A DNA stretch of 64,000 bases from Paralysiella testudinis (lineage in GTDB: Bacteria > Pseudomonadota > Gammaproteobacteria > Burkholderiales > Neisseriaceae), in NCBI RefSeq assembly GCF_016894345.1, contig NZ_CP069798.1:1943385-2007384 (forward strand), given 5' to 3'. The notes beneath the pieces are model-generated. The model searched no databases. It worked only from the letters and a program-made list of their open reading frames with translations, and was not told the DNA's origin. The position numbers and the translations under genes are program-made. This document shows, one piece after another, positions 25,892 through 35,135 of this stretch. The first letter of the stretch is position 1. Every line of letters begins with the position of its first letter.

Positions 25892-27040
25892 TTAGATGGC
25901 GGTGCGGCGTGCCGCTTCTTCGTAGCTAATGCCTTCCTTGGCCATCAGCGCTTGGGCGCGTTGGTGGTGCGCCACCGTGTCGGCATCAGCCTCGGCAAAA
26001 TCCGCTACAGCGGCGGGTGTGCCGGCAGCGGCCCGCGTGGCGGTGGCGGTTTCGGCAAATTCCATTGCCGGCGGCAGGGCACGCAAAAAACCGCGCAAGC
26101 CCTCGGCCAGCGATTGCACCGCATCGCCTTCGCCAAATTCGGCTGCGGTGTGCTGCGGGTATTCGGCAAAGTTCAGCAGCTGCACCACCAGCGCCTTGTC
26201 GGCGGGTTTGAGCTTGCCGTCAGCGGCTAAGCTTTCAGCAAAATCGGCATTGGCTTTATGGCCGGCGGCCAGCAGGCTTTGTGTTTGTTCGGCTTGCAGG
26301 CGTTTTACTTCGGCTTCCGCCGCATCGGCACGCGCCGTTGCGGCAGCCAGCGCGGCGGCTGTTTCTTGGGACATATCGGTCTCCTTCGGGTGGTCATGAG
26401 GTTGGTCTTCGGATGGGGTGGATGGGATGGCCGCCGCTTCGGCAAACGCGGCCTGTTCAATCGGCGCATCGTGATAACGCGCCATTTCTTTGATGCTTTC
26501 GATTTGCCAGCCGGGTATCGCCGCATCGGCCTCGGCCTGGCCGAATTTAGCCAGCAGCCAATCGCGCAGGCTGCGCAGCACACCGGCGGTGTGTTCGTGG
26601 GCGGCTTCGCTAAATTCCACAATCCCGGTTTCGTTGGCGGCAAATTCAATCGGGCGCAGCCCTTTTACCGCCGGTGCGTGCGCACCCAAAAAGCCGACAT
26701 GGCGCAGGTAGTAGCTGTCGGGCACCGGGTTATTGGGATGGCCGGGCGGCCAGAATGAGGCAGAAACTTTTTTATAGCGCCCGGCAGCCACGGCCTCGGC
26801 AAAGTCGGCATCCATCTGCGCAAACTCGGCTGAAAGGCTGCCTGAAGCGGCAGACAGCGCCGGCACCCAGCCGTAGGCGGGCGCGTCCATCTTGGGGTGG
26901 CCGATGACAATCGGCGCTTCATGCTTTGCCGGGTCGTACACGGCAGCGGCACGTGCCACATCGGCATCGCTGATGTGCCACACCTTGCCGTCGGCGCTGG
27001 TGCGGGTGCCGGCTTTAAAGATTTCAAACTGCTTGGACAT
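25892..27040 (-). CDS. Prohead protease with internal scaffold (Mu gpI-like)
   Basis: 382 residues. The N-terminal part has protease features of gpI (IVIGHPKMDAPAYGWVPAL and a SASFWP serine context near residue 93). The C-terminal 170 residues are highly helical and Ala/Glu-rich with an internal MSQETAAALAAATARADAAE, so a scaffold product from an internal start (near residue 225) is likely, as in Mu. Its Shine-Dalgarno GAGGGAG lies in the 3' arm of a hairpin directly before ATG, with seven T residues as spacer. First gene of the minus-strand late block. Confidence 0.88.
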   Translation of the reverse strand: MSKQFEIFKAGTRTSADGKVWHISDADVARAAAVYDPAKHEAPIVIGHPKMDAPAYGWVPALSAASGSLSAEFAQMDADFAEAVAAGRYKKVSASFWPPGHPNNPVPDSYYLRHVGFLGAHAPAVKGLRPIEFAANETGIVEFSEAAHEHTAGVLRSLRDWLLAKFGQAEADAAIPGWQIESIKEMARYHDAPIEQAAFAEAAAIPSTPSEDQPHDHPKETDMSQETAAALAAATARADAAEAEVKRLQAEQTQSLLAAGHKANADFAESLAADGKLKPADKALVVQLLNFAEYPQHTAAEFGEGDAVQSLAEGLRGFLRALPPAMEFAETATATRAAAGTPAAVADFAEADADTVAHHQRAQALMAKEGISYEEAARRTAI

Positions 27041-27115
27041 AAAAAAACTCCCTCAATCGTTATGGGGAGTTTGGGCGTAAATCTGTTTGCGGTCTTTTAA
27101 AACGTTTTAAAAATT
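27041..27115 (-). promoter_or_regulatory. Late leader ahead of the protease gene with SD-containing hairpin
   Basis: In the minus direction: the 31-bp element at 27085-27115 (core TTTAAAACGTTTTAAA), 12 bases, then AAACTCCCC-loop-GAGGGAGTTTTTTT (27041-27072) ending exactly at the protease ATG. The hairpin looks like a terminator but also contains the gene's ribosome-binding site, so folding would block both elongation and initiation. Regulation is inferred from structure only. Confidence 0.6.
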
Positions 27116-27127
27116 GCATTAGGGCTT

Positions 27128-27172
27128 AAAAAAACAAAACCGCCAAATCGGCGTTTTAAGCGCATTTGGCGG
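27128..27172 (-). terminator. Terminator of the early operon after mor
   Basis: Minus-strand CCGCCAAAT pairs with ATTTGGCGG around a 15-base loop and is followed by TTTTGTTTTTTT. It separates the early block from the late leader that follows. Confidence 0.75.
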
Positions 27173-27233
27173 CATGGGTAAGTATTGGTATGTTTTGAAT
27201 CTACAGCATCGGTCAGGCGCATTTGAGACCGGG

Positions 27234-27590
27234 CTACCGGGCATTCTCCGGTTCATCAAACAAGTCGGATTGCTTTTCAGCAAAAATCTGCGCCCGCACT
27301 TCCTTGATAATGGTGTAAATGCGGGTGCGGGTGAGGCCGTATTTTAATGCCAAATCATCATGATTATTGCCGCTCCATTCTTCGTAAATTTTACGGTTGC
27401 GGGCGCGGGCGCGGGTGGAGATGTCTTTGGGTACATAAAAATTCCACCCGCCAAGCTCATCAATCACCAAATCCACCACCTCATCGGCAGCTGCTTCCGC
27501 CTTGCTGCGCGGCATGCCTTGTGAGAGCAATTGGCGCAATACCGCATCGGTGAGCACTGCCACAAAATCTTTAACCGTGTACGCTGCCAT
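27234..27590 (-). CDS. mor: Mor/C-family transcription activator
   Basis: 118 residues. The family pattern is clear: KAEAAADEVVDLVIDELGGWNFYVPKDISTRARARNRKIYEEWSGNNHDDLALKYGLTRTRIYTIIKEV, a dimerisation domain followed by a helix-turn-helix. Mor activates the middle promoter and its paralogue C the late promoters in Mu. Only one such gene is seen here, so it may serve both roles, with the repeated late elements as candidate targets. Overlaps gemA by 20 bases. Confidence 0.92.
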   Translation of the reverse strand: MAAYTVKDFVAVLTDAVLRQLLSQGMPRSKAEAAADEVVDLVIDELGGWNFYVPKDISTRARARNRKIYEEWSGNNHDDLALKYGLTRTRIYTIIKEVRAQIFAEKQSDLFDEPENAR

Positions 27591-28062
27591 CGTGTACCGC
27601 TCCTTTCCTGCGTTTTTTCTCCATCCGTTGCCGCCATTGTTTCAGCATCTCAATCACCCGGCTGGAATCCGCTGTACCAAGCCAGCCGTAATGTGCTACC
27701 CCGGTCATCTTTTTAACGTAGTTGTTTAATGCCCGCTCGCTGCTGTCGAACACCACGCCCTTGGTGTGCAGCTCAATCCACAGCCCGCGTATCATTTGGC
27801 TCTGCCCATCGCTGTGGTAGATGGGCAGGTCGGGGCGGGTGGCGGGCTGGCGCTTGGGTGCCGTCATCACAAAGCCTTGCGCCTGCATCGCCTTTAGCGC
27901 CGCCTCCAGCTGCGGCAGGCTCATGTCTTTGCTGCTGGTTTTGCCGCGGCTGGCATTGGCCAACAGGGTGCGGTAGGCGCTGTCGTCCAGCATCAGCTGG
28001 CCTTTGGCCACATGCAGCAGGCGCACTAGCTTAGCTTTCTTTTGTGCGGCGGTGAGTTTCAT
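27571..28062 (-). CDS. gemA: GemA-like protein (DUF1018, Mu gp16)
   Basis: 163 residues from ATG 28062. The core LVRLLHVAKGQLMLDDSAYRTLLAN and the later GMIRGLWIELHTKGVVFDSSERALNNYVKKMTGV-like segment define DUF1018. Mu GemA alters host gene expression and DNA topology. It lies next to mor, as in Mu, with overlapping frames. Confidence 0.9.
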   Translation of the reverse strand: MKLTAAQKKAKLVRLLHVAKGQLMLDDSAYRTLLANASRGKTSSKDMSLPQLEAALKAMQAQGFVMTAPKRQPATRPDLPIYHSDGQSQMIRGLWIELHTKGVVFDSSERALNNYVKKMTGVAHYGWLGTADSSRVIEMLKQWRQRMEKKRRKGAVHDGSVHG

Positions 28063-28129
28063 CGGCTTCCCCTTAATCGTAATGTTCCACACATGCCGCC
28101 GCGCATGGCACAGCGGCATGGATTGAGCA

Positions 28130-28402
28130 TCACTGCACGGCGTCTTTCAGTGCTTTGCCGGCGCGGAATTTAGGCGACTTTCCCGCAGCAATGGTGAGCG
28201 GCTCGCCGGTTTTGGGATTGCGGCCTTGGCGCTCGGCACGTTCGCCCACATAAAAAGTGCCGAAGCCCACCAGCTGCACTTCGCCACCTGCGGCCAGGCT
28301 GCCTGAAACGGCACGCTCAAACGCCGCCAGCGCCTTGCCTGCCGCCGCTTTGCTGATACCCCCCTCGGCGGCGATGGCATCGATTAAATCGGATTTGGTC
28401 AT
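28130..28402 (-). CDS. HU-family DNA-binding protein
   Basis: 90 residues, full HU length. [20 protein letters not shown] and the arm region [23 protein letters not shown] match HU. HU and IHF act in Mu transposition as architectural cofactors, so a phage-borne copy within the early operon may support transpososome assembly or replication. It lies between gemA and the small gene at 28448. Confidence 0.93.
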   Translation of the reverse strand: MTKSDLIDAIAAEGGISKAAAGKALAAFERAVSGSLAAGGEVQLVGFGTFYVGERAERQGRNPKTGEPLTIAAGKSPKFRAGKALKDAVQ

Positions 28403-28447
28403 TTTGATTTCCTTAAGTTGGTTTGGGCGGAGCCGCCGCCCGGCGGG

Positions 28448-28540
28448 TTAGTGTGAAACAAGCGGCACCACAGCATTTTCTTCTTTGCGCACCAATACCT
28501 GACGGCCTGCCGATTCAAATAATTTTGCCCAGGTTTCCAT
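28448..28540 (-). CDS. 30-residue ORF, possibly a truncated phage protein
   Basis: METWAKLFESAGRQVLVRKE begins the peptide, which ends PLVSH. It starts 3 bases after the DUF3164 stop. The sequence looks like the N-terminus of longer phage proteins of unknown role, so the gene may be cut short. Too short for a firm call. Confidence 0.4.
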   Translation of the reverse strand: METWAKLFESAGRQVLVRKEENAVVPLVSH

Positions 28541-28542
28541 AT

Positions 28543-29155
28543 TCAAGCCTTCCCCGTATCGGCATCCACCCGCACATATTCGCCGCTGCCCTCATCGCGG
28601 CGGTACAGGCGGATGTATTCACGCGACACATGCACGGTGAGGCTGTCGGTGAGTGCCCGCATGGCGCGTTGCCATTTTTCGTCTTGGATATTGTAGCTGC
28701 GCAAGGCCAGCACTTTGCTGGTGCTGATATTGCCCTCTTTGTTGACATCAAATGCCTGCTGCACAATCACTTTCAGATTGGCATTGGCACCGATGCTGTA
28801 TTCTTCCAAGCACTGGTCAATCAGGGCTTTGGCAGCGTGCAGGCGCTCGTCAAACGTCAGCACGTCCTGCATGGCCACCAGCACCCGGCGTTTGCCGTCC
28901 AAGCTGGTTAAGGTGACATTGCCTTTTTGCTGGGCTTCACATCAAATTCCGCCGCGCTCACGTCCACAAAGGTGCGCACGGTTTCAATGCCTTTTGTTTT
29001 GATTCGGCATAGGCCTGCGCCTTGGGTTCGATGGCATCGAAAAGCTCGTTCACCAAATCGTCGCGCATCAGGTCAATCGGCCGGATGGCGCTTACCGGCA
29101 CCAGCGCACCACGGGCGTCTTCACGGTATTGGCTTAAATCAATCTGTTGGTTCAT
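28543..29155 (-). pseudogene. DUF3164 protein with two frameshifts
   Basis: ATG 29155 opens MNQQIDLSQYREDARGALVPVSAIRPIDLMRDDLVNE, and the C-terminal part (VLTFDERLHAAKALIDQCLEEY...VNKEGNISTSKVLALRSYNIQDEKWQRAM) is in another frame. Adding one base at each of the runs 28992-28995 and 28924-28928 rejoins them through GIETVRTFVDVSAAEFDVKP and KKGNVTLTSLDGKRRVL. DUF3164 proteins are common in early regions of Mu-like phages; function is unknown. Repaired length is about 204 residues. Confidence 0.8.
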
Positions 29156-30103
29156 CGTGTTGTCCTTTTTGTGTTGCCTTGCGGCATAAATCCGTTTGCA
29201 TTCGTCTGCGGTGCGGCTGCGGTGACCGTGTATCCAATCGGTTTGCACCATTGGCGCATCGTGCAGGGCTTGGTTAATAATCTGCTGTATCCGCGCCAGT
29301 GCCGCTTTGCCGCTGGCCGTGGGCGGGTGTTTGTGTTTCAGCTTGCGCTGCTCCGGCAGCGGCGGCAGATGGTGGATCAGGTCGCGCGGGTTTGGCCATT
29401 CACTGCTGCTTAAGGCTATCTGTGTAAAGGCTGCCTGAATCCTTGCGCGGTCACGCTCTGCATCCCACACCGCATTGCGCTGCCTTAATAAGCCCACCCA
29501 CACTTCGGCTACAGCGGCCAAGTCGGCGGCGGCGGGGCGGCCTTTTAAATTCAGGGCGGCCAGCCGGATAAAGCCCTGCGCGATTTCTTCTTTCAAGAAG
29601 TCAATTTCCGCCCCTTTCTGCGCCCACGCAATCAGCCCGCCCACGCCATCGCGCAGCTTGGTGCTTACTGCTCCTTCCCCGTGGGGAGGGCTGGGGAGAG
29701 GGCAAAACTGTTGCTGCTGTGGTTTTTGCGGCGTCCAAAAAGTCAGGTTTTCCAGCAAAAAGCCGTGGCCGGTGAGCGGGGTTTGCAGCTTGCCCAAATC
29801 CCGTGCCTCGATGCAGCGGTTAAACGCCCAAATCCATGCTTCGCGCGGCGCAGGGTAGCTTTGGTGCTTGCGGGTAATCTGCGCTGCCTGAATCATCGGC
29901 ACCAGCTCGGCCAACAGCTTAGCCGCCCGCGCCCAGCTCAAGTCTTTTTGCGCCGGGCGGAACAGGCCAAGGTAGCGCAGCGCTGCTTTGGCGGTGTCGT
30001 CCGAGATGCCGGTAAGCGCCACAATCAGGCTGCGGGCATCGTCGTGGGCAATCAGCACTTCAATGCTGGCGGCAGCGCCGCAGGCAGGGCATTTAATTTT
30101 CAT
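29139..30103 (-). CDS. Zinc-ribbon early protein of transposable phages
   Basis: About 320 residues from ATG 30103. The N-terminal MKIKCPACGAAASIEVLIAH is a CxxC zinc ribbon half, followed by ALRYLGLFRPAQKDLSWARAAKLLAELVPMIQ and YPAPREAWIWAFNRCIEARD, familiar from B3/BcepMu-like early regions. A proline/glycine-rich insert (about 155-185) coincides with a GC-rich palindromic repeat and looks acquired. As read, the frame runs into the DUF3164 gene; one extra base in the run at 29167-29171 gives a stop at 29139 overlapping that ATG, the more natural arrangement. Confidence 0.65.
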
Positions 30104-30278
30104 CTTCCGCCACCCAGCCCCATTGTATGGTTTCTCTAAACACGCCCACCGCCCACTCTTCCCGCTCGTCATCTGTCATGTTGTCCCAATCCTCCGGCAC
30201 TTCTTCTTCAAACAGCCACGCAGAATCACAGTCTGCGCACAGCCCCACGCACGAGATATTGAATTTCACCGTTTTCAT
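30093..30278 (-). CDS. Small acidic early protein
   Basis: 61 residues, strongly acidic, with two CxxC-like cysteines near the start (CVGLCADCDSAW) and WDNMTDDEREEWAVGVF in the middle. Ends in a frame that overlaps the zinc-ribbon start by 11 bases, so translation is coupled. No family recognised. Confidence 0.6.
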   Translation of the reverse strand: MKTVKFNISCVGLCADCDSAWLFEEEVPEDWDNMTDDEREEWAVGVFRETIQWGWVAEDEN

Positions 30279-30577
30279 TTGATTGCCTCTTCCCCGGCCA
30301 CCGGCTCCAACACCCAGCCTTTGGCCAAATCGTTATCACTCATGCCGCCATACACCGCCTGCCATGCCGCATCGGCGGCGCGGTCGTCTGCCGCGTTATC
30401 GGCAGCTGTCGCCGTCGCCGCCGCCTGCGGCGGGGTATCCAGCAGCGGCACCATGCCCAAGCCCAAGGCCATTAGTGCGGCCAACACCAAACGCAGGCAC
30501 AGCGCACGCAGCCAGATGGTGCCTAAACTGTCGGATTCTTCGGCTACCGGGTAGCCCCATTGGTTGCGGTATTCCAT
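30275..30577 (-). CDS. Early protein with one membrane segment
   Basis: 100 residues from ATG 30577, which overlaps the region just after the tnpB stop. A hydrophobic helix (about 23-45, LCLRLVLAALMALGLGMVPLL) is followed by an Ala/Asp-rich soluble tail. No family recognised. It could be a small envelope-acting early protein; location between tnpB and small early genes is the only context. Confidence 0.55.
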   Translation of the reverse strand: MEYRNQWGYPVAEESDSLGTIWLRALCLRLVLAALMALGLGMVPLLDTPPQAAATATAADNAADDRAADAAWQAVYGGMSDNDLAKGWVLEPVAGEEAIK

Positions 30578-30578
30578 C

Positions 30579-31730
30579 TCACGCCCCCGCCACCGCATCG
30601 GCATACACCACCGCATCGCCCTGCATATACGCCTGATTCATGGCGGCGGCCACCAGATTGTTGACTGCCAGCGGATACAGCAGGCTTTGGCCGGCCATCT
30701 CGCGGCTGGCGCGGCTGTGGATGGTCAGGCGGGCGGCCACTTGGTCGATGGCGGCATCGTCCATAATCTTGTCTACATCGCCACCGGCACGCTCAAACTT
30801 GTGTTTCAGGTAGCCTTTGAGCTTGCCGTCGGAAAGGGGCAGCAGGGTCACAATCTCACAGCGCTGCACCACTTCGCGCACTTGCGGGTTGTTTTCAGCC
30901 AATTTGTGCGCCAACTCCGGCTGCCCGATCAGCACAATCCCCAACAAGCGGGCAAAGCCGTGTTTCAATTCGGCAAACCGTTTTAAGTGTTTCAGCGTCA
31001 CCCAAGGCAGGCAGTGGGCTTCTTCAATAATCAGCAGATGGCGGTTGCCCGCTTTATGCGATTCAATCAGCGCCTGATGAATCTGGCGGAAGCGTGCTTC
31101 GGGGCTGCGCTTCGGGCTGCTGCCGGGCGATACCGCTTCCAAAATGGCTTCGGCAATATGGGCGGCCTTTAAGGTTTTGCCCTTGATGTCGTTCTCTTCC
31201 ATCGCCAATACATACGGCTGCGCCAGCAATACCGGGCGGTTTTCACGCAACAGGCGCTCTTCCAAATCCTCGCGCAGGGTGGTTTTGCCGCTGCCGCTTT
31301 CGCCTACCGCGGCCACAAAGCCGCCGTGGGCAGCAGCCTGATACATGGCTTCCCGCACATAGCGGATATCCGGCGTTAAAAACACATCTTCCGCACTGCC
31401 GATTTCATCGTTAAACGGATCACGCGCCAGCCCGAATGCTTGCCGTGCGGCTTGTGTTAAAGTGGCTTTTCGCAGTAACATATTCTCGTCCTCGCTTTCC
31501 AAGTTAAGGGCAGGTGCGGCTTCCGGCTCGTTTTCCAGACATTCGGGAATGTCCGCACCATTTTGTTTAAAAAGACTTTCAAGTTTTCATGCAGCGCTGC
31601 TGCGTTTTTTCGGCCAGCGGGAATGTTTCACCACCCCCACCAGCGTGGGCTTGCTGCAACCGATTTCGGCAGCGGCCACGGCATAGGATTTGCCGATTTG
31701 TTTAAATGTCTGCTCCATCATGCTCACCAT
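30579..31730 (-). pseudogene. Transposition ATPase (MuB-like/TnpB) with an in-frame stop
   Basis: From ATG 31730 an N-terminal helix-turn-helix region (TFKQIGKSYAVAAAEIGCSK) is followed by a TGA at 31587-31589, codon 48. The frame then continues uninterrupted through an AAA ATPase: Walker A VGESGSGKTT, Walker B HLLIIEEAH, and sensor-like VLIGQPEL. MuB-type proteins select target DNA and stimulate the transposase. The stop could be a point mutation, or two compensating single-base shifts around 31561-31610. An internal start near 31478 could still make the ATPase domain alone. Confidence 0.82.
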
Positions 31731-32139
31731 TTGGGCGGTAGAACTTCAAAAGCACCGTTATAGGCTTTTTGCTCCGCTATCCTGAAGGAATCCATACCGA
31801 CTTCGGGGAAAAATGATGTTTTCACCAAAATGCCGTGAGTGCCGTCCAAAGGGTAGTAGCGTACGCGTCCGGCAAATTCTCTGGCTACGCCATAGTCGTT
31901 GTACCCCTCTCCGATTTTCAAATAGAAAACATCCGATGCAATCAGGCGGAGCAGGAAATCCAAATGCTCTTCAAGCGGAGCCGATTCCTTTGGATGTCCC
32001 GACCAAAACACAGACATTTCTTTGATTTTTTCCTTTACCTGCGGAAATCAAAATCAATGGCAACTTGCACTTCATAATCATCCATCAGGCTATCTTCCCG
32101 AATAATGAACAGCTGCTTGCCTGTCATATTTAATGTCAT
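31724..32139 (-). pseudogene. DUF2528-like small early protein, frameshifted
   Basis: ATG 32139 has AGGAG 9 bases upstream. The first 34 codons (QLFIIREDSLMDDYEVQVAIDFDF) end in TAA; adding one base at 32038-32039 joins them to KEKIKEMSVFWSGHPKESAP...DYGVAREFAGRVRYYPLDG, giving 138 residues ending over the tnpB start. The FWSG core and the layout recall DUF2528 proteins found beside transposase genes in B3-like phages. Family call is tentative. Confidence 0.55.
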
Positions 32140-32142
32140 TTT

Positions 32143-33929
32143 CTAAGCTCCTTTTACCAGTTTCAATTTGCCCCTGCTCACCAACTGCCCCAACAAGGCA
32201 TCCAACTCGCAGGCGGGGATACCCTGCGGCCAGTGTTTTCTGGATCAAGGCCATTGCACCGGCCCACTCGCCGCCGGCCGCTTCAAGCTGCGGCTTGAGT
32301 ATTTTGGCCGCCTCGGTCGGGCTCAACACCTGCTCGGCCACTTCCATTTTGTTGTAGTCCATCTGCTGGCCTTCGCGGGTGAGGTACATCACCTTATTGG
32401 CGGCAAGCGCCTGCTCTTGATGGGCAAAAGGATTGATGCGCCCGTCAAACGGCAGGGCTTTCTGTTTGCGCTTTTTGGCCGCCGCTTCCAAGGTATCCGC
32501 GCCCATCGCCAGCATTTCCAGTGCCTTTTTATTGGTTTGCGCCGGGGTGTCGGCGTGCGCCTTGTATTCCTGCCCGATAATCGCGGCGTTAGCATGGAAA
32601 CCCCACTGGTTAACCACCACTTCCGGCACCGCAATCCAGCACTCCCTGCCGTTTTCATCGAAGCGCTGCACCCTCACCGCACCCGGCTGCCAAGGGTTCT
32701 TAGCCACCACCACACTTTCGCGCGGGCTTAAAGCCGGTATAACACTCACATCAAAATTCCGACCCTCAAAGCTGATGGTCAAGTTATCCTGCACCTTGCG
32801 CGTTTCCGGGCGGCTTAATACCAGCTCGCGGCAGTAATCGGCAGGCGGCGGCAAAATCAATTCTTCCGGGCGGATTTTCTGCCAGGCCGAAAAGCGCGAC
32901 ATTTCATGGCGGCTGTGTTTGCGGTGGCTGTTGAAATACACCATCCAATAATCAGCCCAGCGTTGCAGTGCAGTAATATCATTCACCCGGCGCAGGCTTA
33001 ACTTGGCTTCAAAAATATCTCCACTAAATTATTGCCGTTTTCCACTTGGCCTTTGCTGCGCGGGTTGCCCGGTTTGTTAATCTGCACATGCACTCCAAGC
33101 TGTTGGCATAAATACTTAAAACTGTGGCCGGTATTGGCACTTCCGGGGTCGAGCATCACCAGCTTAGGCACCCCGCAAAACGGGTTTTCAGCACGGTTGC
33201 TTTTCGGCTGCATGGCCTGAATAAAGGTCTCGCACAAATTTTCAGAGTTCTCGCCGCCAAACACATACCAAACAAACAGGCTGCCTGAAGTGTGGTCGGT
33301 TACCACATAGCGCCACACCCTATCCAGCACAATGCGCTCAAGGTTTTTGGGTTTGTTTTTGTAAAACTTATCCGATTCCATCATCCGCAAACCCGTGTCA
33401 TCCTTCCCTCCGTGCCTTTGGGCAGGTAAAACAGCACGCACAGGCTGGCATCGATTTGCCATACATGGTTGGGGTGCAGGCTTTGCAGCGCATTCACCGG
33501 GTCGGGCACCAGCAATTGGTCGGGATGCAGCCCATATTGGCGCAGCGCCCGAATCACCGTGCTGCTGCTCAACTGAATCACTTCCCCTGTCTGCTTATCC
33601 ACTCGTCTCTGCCTCAATCAAGCCGTTGGCACGCAGCATATTTACCGCCTCTTCCACCGTAGTCATACGCTTGCCGTTTTTACGCATGGTTTCCAGAATC
33701 AGGCTGCCGATGTATTCCGCTTCGGTGCGGGTCAGTGCGCTGCGGCCCGCATCGGCACGGCGCTTGCGTGCCGGTGCCACACTCACTTTTTAAGCTCGCG
33801 GTACAGCTTATCGCGCGACATGCCCAACTCTGCCGCCACTTGCTGCAAATAGCCGCTTTTTTGACCATGCCCCAGCTGCGCCACCTTGCCTGCCACCGCC
33901 ACCAGCCTTTGTGTCAGCACCGCACTCAT
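32143..33929 (-). pseudogene. MuA-like DDE transposase with five frame lesions
   Basis: Start ATG 33929 (AVLTQRLVAVAGKVAQLGHG). Lesions: missing base at 33787-33791, extra base at 33606, missing bases at 33406-33408 and 33011-33015, extra base at 32221. Repaired, it is 595 residues, and the net change makes 1,787 bases a multiple of three. The catalytic triad survives: D in VWQIDAS, D in VMLDPGSANTG, E in GQVENGNNLVE. N-terminal RKRRADAGRSALTRTEA and MRKNGKRMTTVEEAV are typical of BcepMu/B3-type TnpA. It would bind the GATAAAT boxes at the ends. Inactive as read. Confidence 0.9.
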
Positions 33930-33932
33930 GGC

Positions 33933-34787
33933 TTACTCCCGCCCCTGCATCCATTCCGGCTCGATGTCGTCTTGCGGCACCTCGTCCGGCAAATCAAACA
34001 AGCCGCGCAGCTGCTCGATATCGGCAATCAACTGGTTCAGGCAGCCCACCATCACCGGGCGGTGGTTGAACCCGCCCGCTTCGCCATGCGCCACCAGCTC
34101 TTCAAACAAAGGTTTGATGCGGCTGATTTGGCTGCGGGCGGCCACTTCGGTGGAGGCCAATACCATAGTGATATGGCTGCCCACATCCGCCGCATCCGGC
34201 TCTTTGGTTTTAGCGGTTTTTTGTTTTTCCAGCTGCTCGGTCAGGCGGTTGATTTTGGCGTCTTTGTCTGCCGATACTTTGCGGGCGGCTTCGGTGTCTT
34301 CGCGGGCGGTGCGTAGCGTGTTGCGCAGCTCCTTAATGGTCATGCGGTCTACATCGTCTAGCGTGTGGCCGTTCAGCTCGCCGCCGTCGGCCAGCTCGGC
34401 CAGCGTATCGTCTTCTTCTACCAGTAGCTCCAGCAGTTTGCTTTTACCTAAGTCCATCAGCTTGGGCGCGGCCTTTTGCATTTGCGGTGTGGCAAAGCGC
34501 TTGGTGGCATTCATCAACCGGGCTGTTTCTCGGTAATGCAGCCCCAGCTCCGTTTCGGCAATGTCACGGAATCGGCCATGTTCGGTGTGTTCTTTCAACA
34601 CAATTAAGGCGCGCCCAAGCTCAAACATGCCTTCCAAAGTTTTACGCGCCGCCTGCCGTGCTCGCTCAACCCAACGCTCTTCGTTGTAAACTTCGTTATT
34701 GCCCCATTGCTCCATCACCGCTGCGCTTTGTATGGCGGCGCTGTTGGACAGAGTTAAAACTTCGTGTTCGATAATGTCATTGCTCAT
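33933..34787 (-). CDS. DUF3102 early protein
   Basis: 284 residues from ATG 34787, preceded by GGGGAGC. It contains ARKTLEGMFELGRALIVLKEHTEHGRFRDIAETELGLHYRETARLMNATKRF, the DUF3102 core, then a coiled-coil (about 165-215) and a C-terminal helical domain. Such proteins occur ahead of transposase genes in transposable phages; role is unknown but likely DNA-related. Intact, and 3 bases before tnpA. Confidence 0.75.
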   Translation of the reverse strand: MSNDIIEHEVLTLSNSAAIQSAAVMEQWGNNEVYNEERWVERARQAARKTLEGMFELGRALIVLKEHTEHGRFRDIAETELGLHYRETARLMNATKRFATPQMQKAAPKLMDLGKSKLLELLVEEDDTLAELADGGELNGHTLDDVDRMTIKELRNTLRTAREDTEAARKVSADKDAKINRLTEQLEKQKTAKTKEPDAADVGSHITMVLASTEVAARSQISRIKPLFEELVAHGEAGGFNHRPVMVGCLNQLIADIEQLRGLFDLPDEVPQDDIEPEWMQGRE

Positions 34788-34828
34788 TTTCAAGCTCCCC
34801 AAAAGTGACGACGTCGTCACTTTTCAAT

Positions 34829-35125
34829 TTAAACGCTGCCGTTTTCCACCCGACTACCAATCTCATGCACCCGATTGCGCAGGCTTTCCTGCTGCCGACG
34901 AAACCGCTCCGCAATCTGCAAGGTTTTAATGCTGTATGCGTAGTGGCCATTGTCCAATTTTTGCACCAGCCCCTCGGCCATTAAATCGTCTAAGTCGCGG
35001 CTCACATGCACCGGAGATATACCCAAGCCGTCGGCAATATCTTTATTGCTTACCCCGATAATCGGGTGTGCTTCCAGCGCTTTAAAAACCTGCAATACCC
35101 GGATGCCTTTTTTGCTGATTGCCAT
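34829..35125 (-). CDS. Winged helix-turn-helix regulator (IclR-like N-domain)
   Basis: 98 residues. RVLQVFKALEAHPIIGVSNKDIADGLGISPVHVSRDLDDLMAEGLVQKL is a clear winged HTH; the C-terminal 40 residues form a coiled-coil. It is the second gene of the early operon, so likely modulates early transcription or replication. I recall similar proteins in the same place in Neisseria and Burkholderia transposable phages. Confidence 0.8.
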   Translation of the reverse strand: MAISKKGIRVLQVFKALEAHPIIGVSNKDIADGLGISPVHVSRDLDDLMAEGLVQKLDNGHYAYSIKTLQIAERFRRQQESLRNRVHEIGSRVENGSV

Positions 35126-35135
35126 TGCTTCGCTC

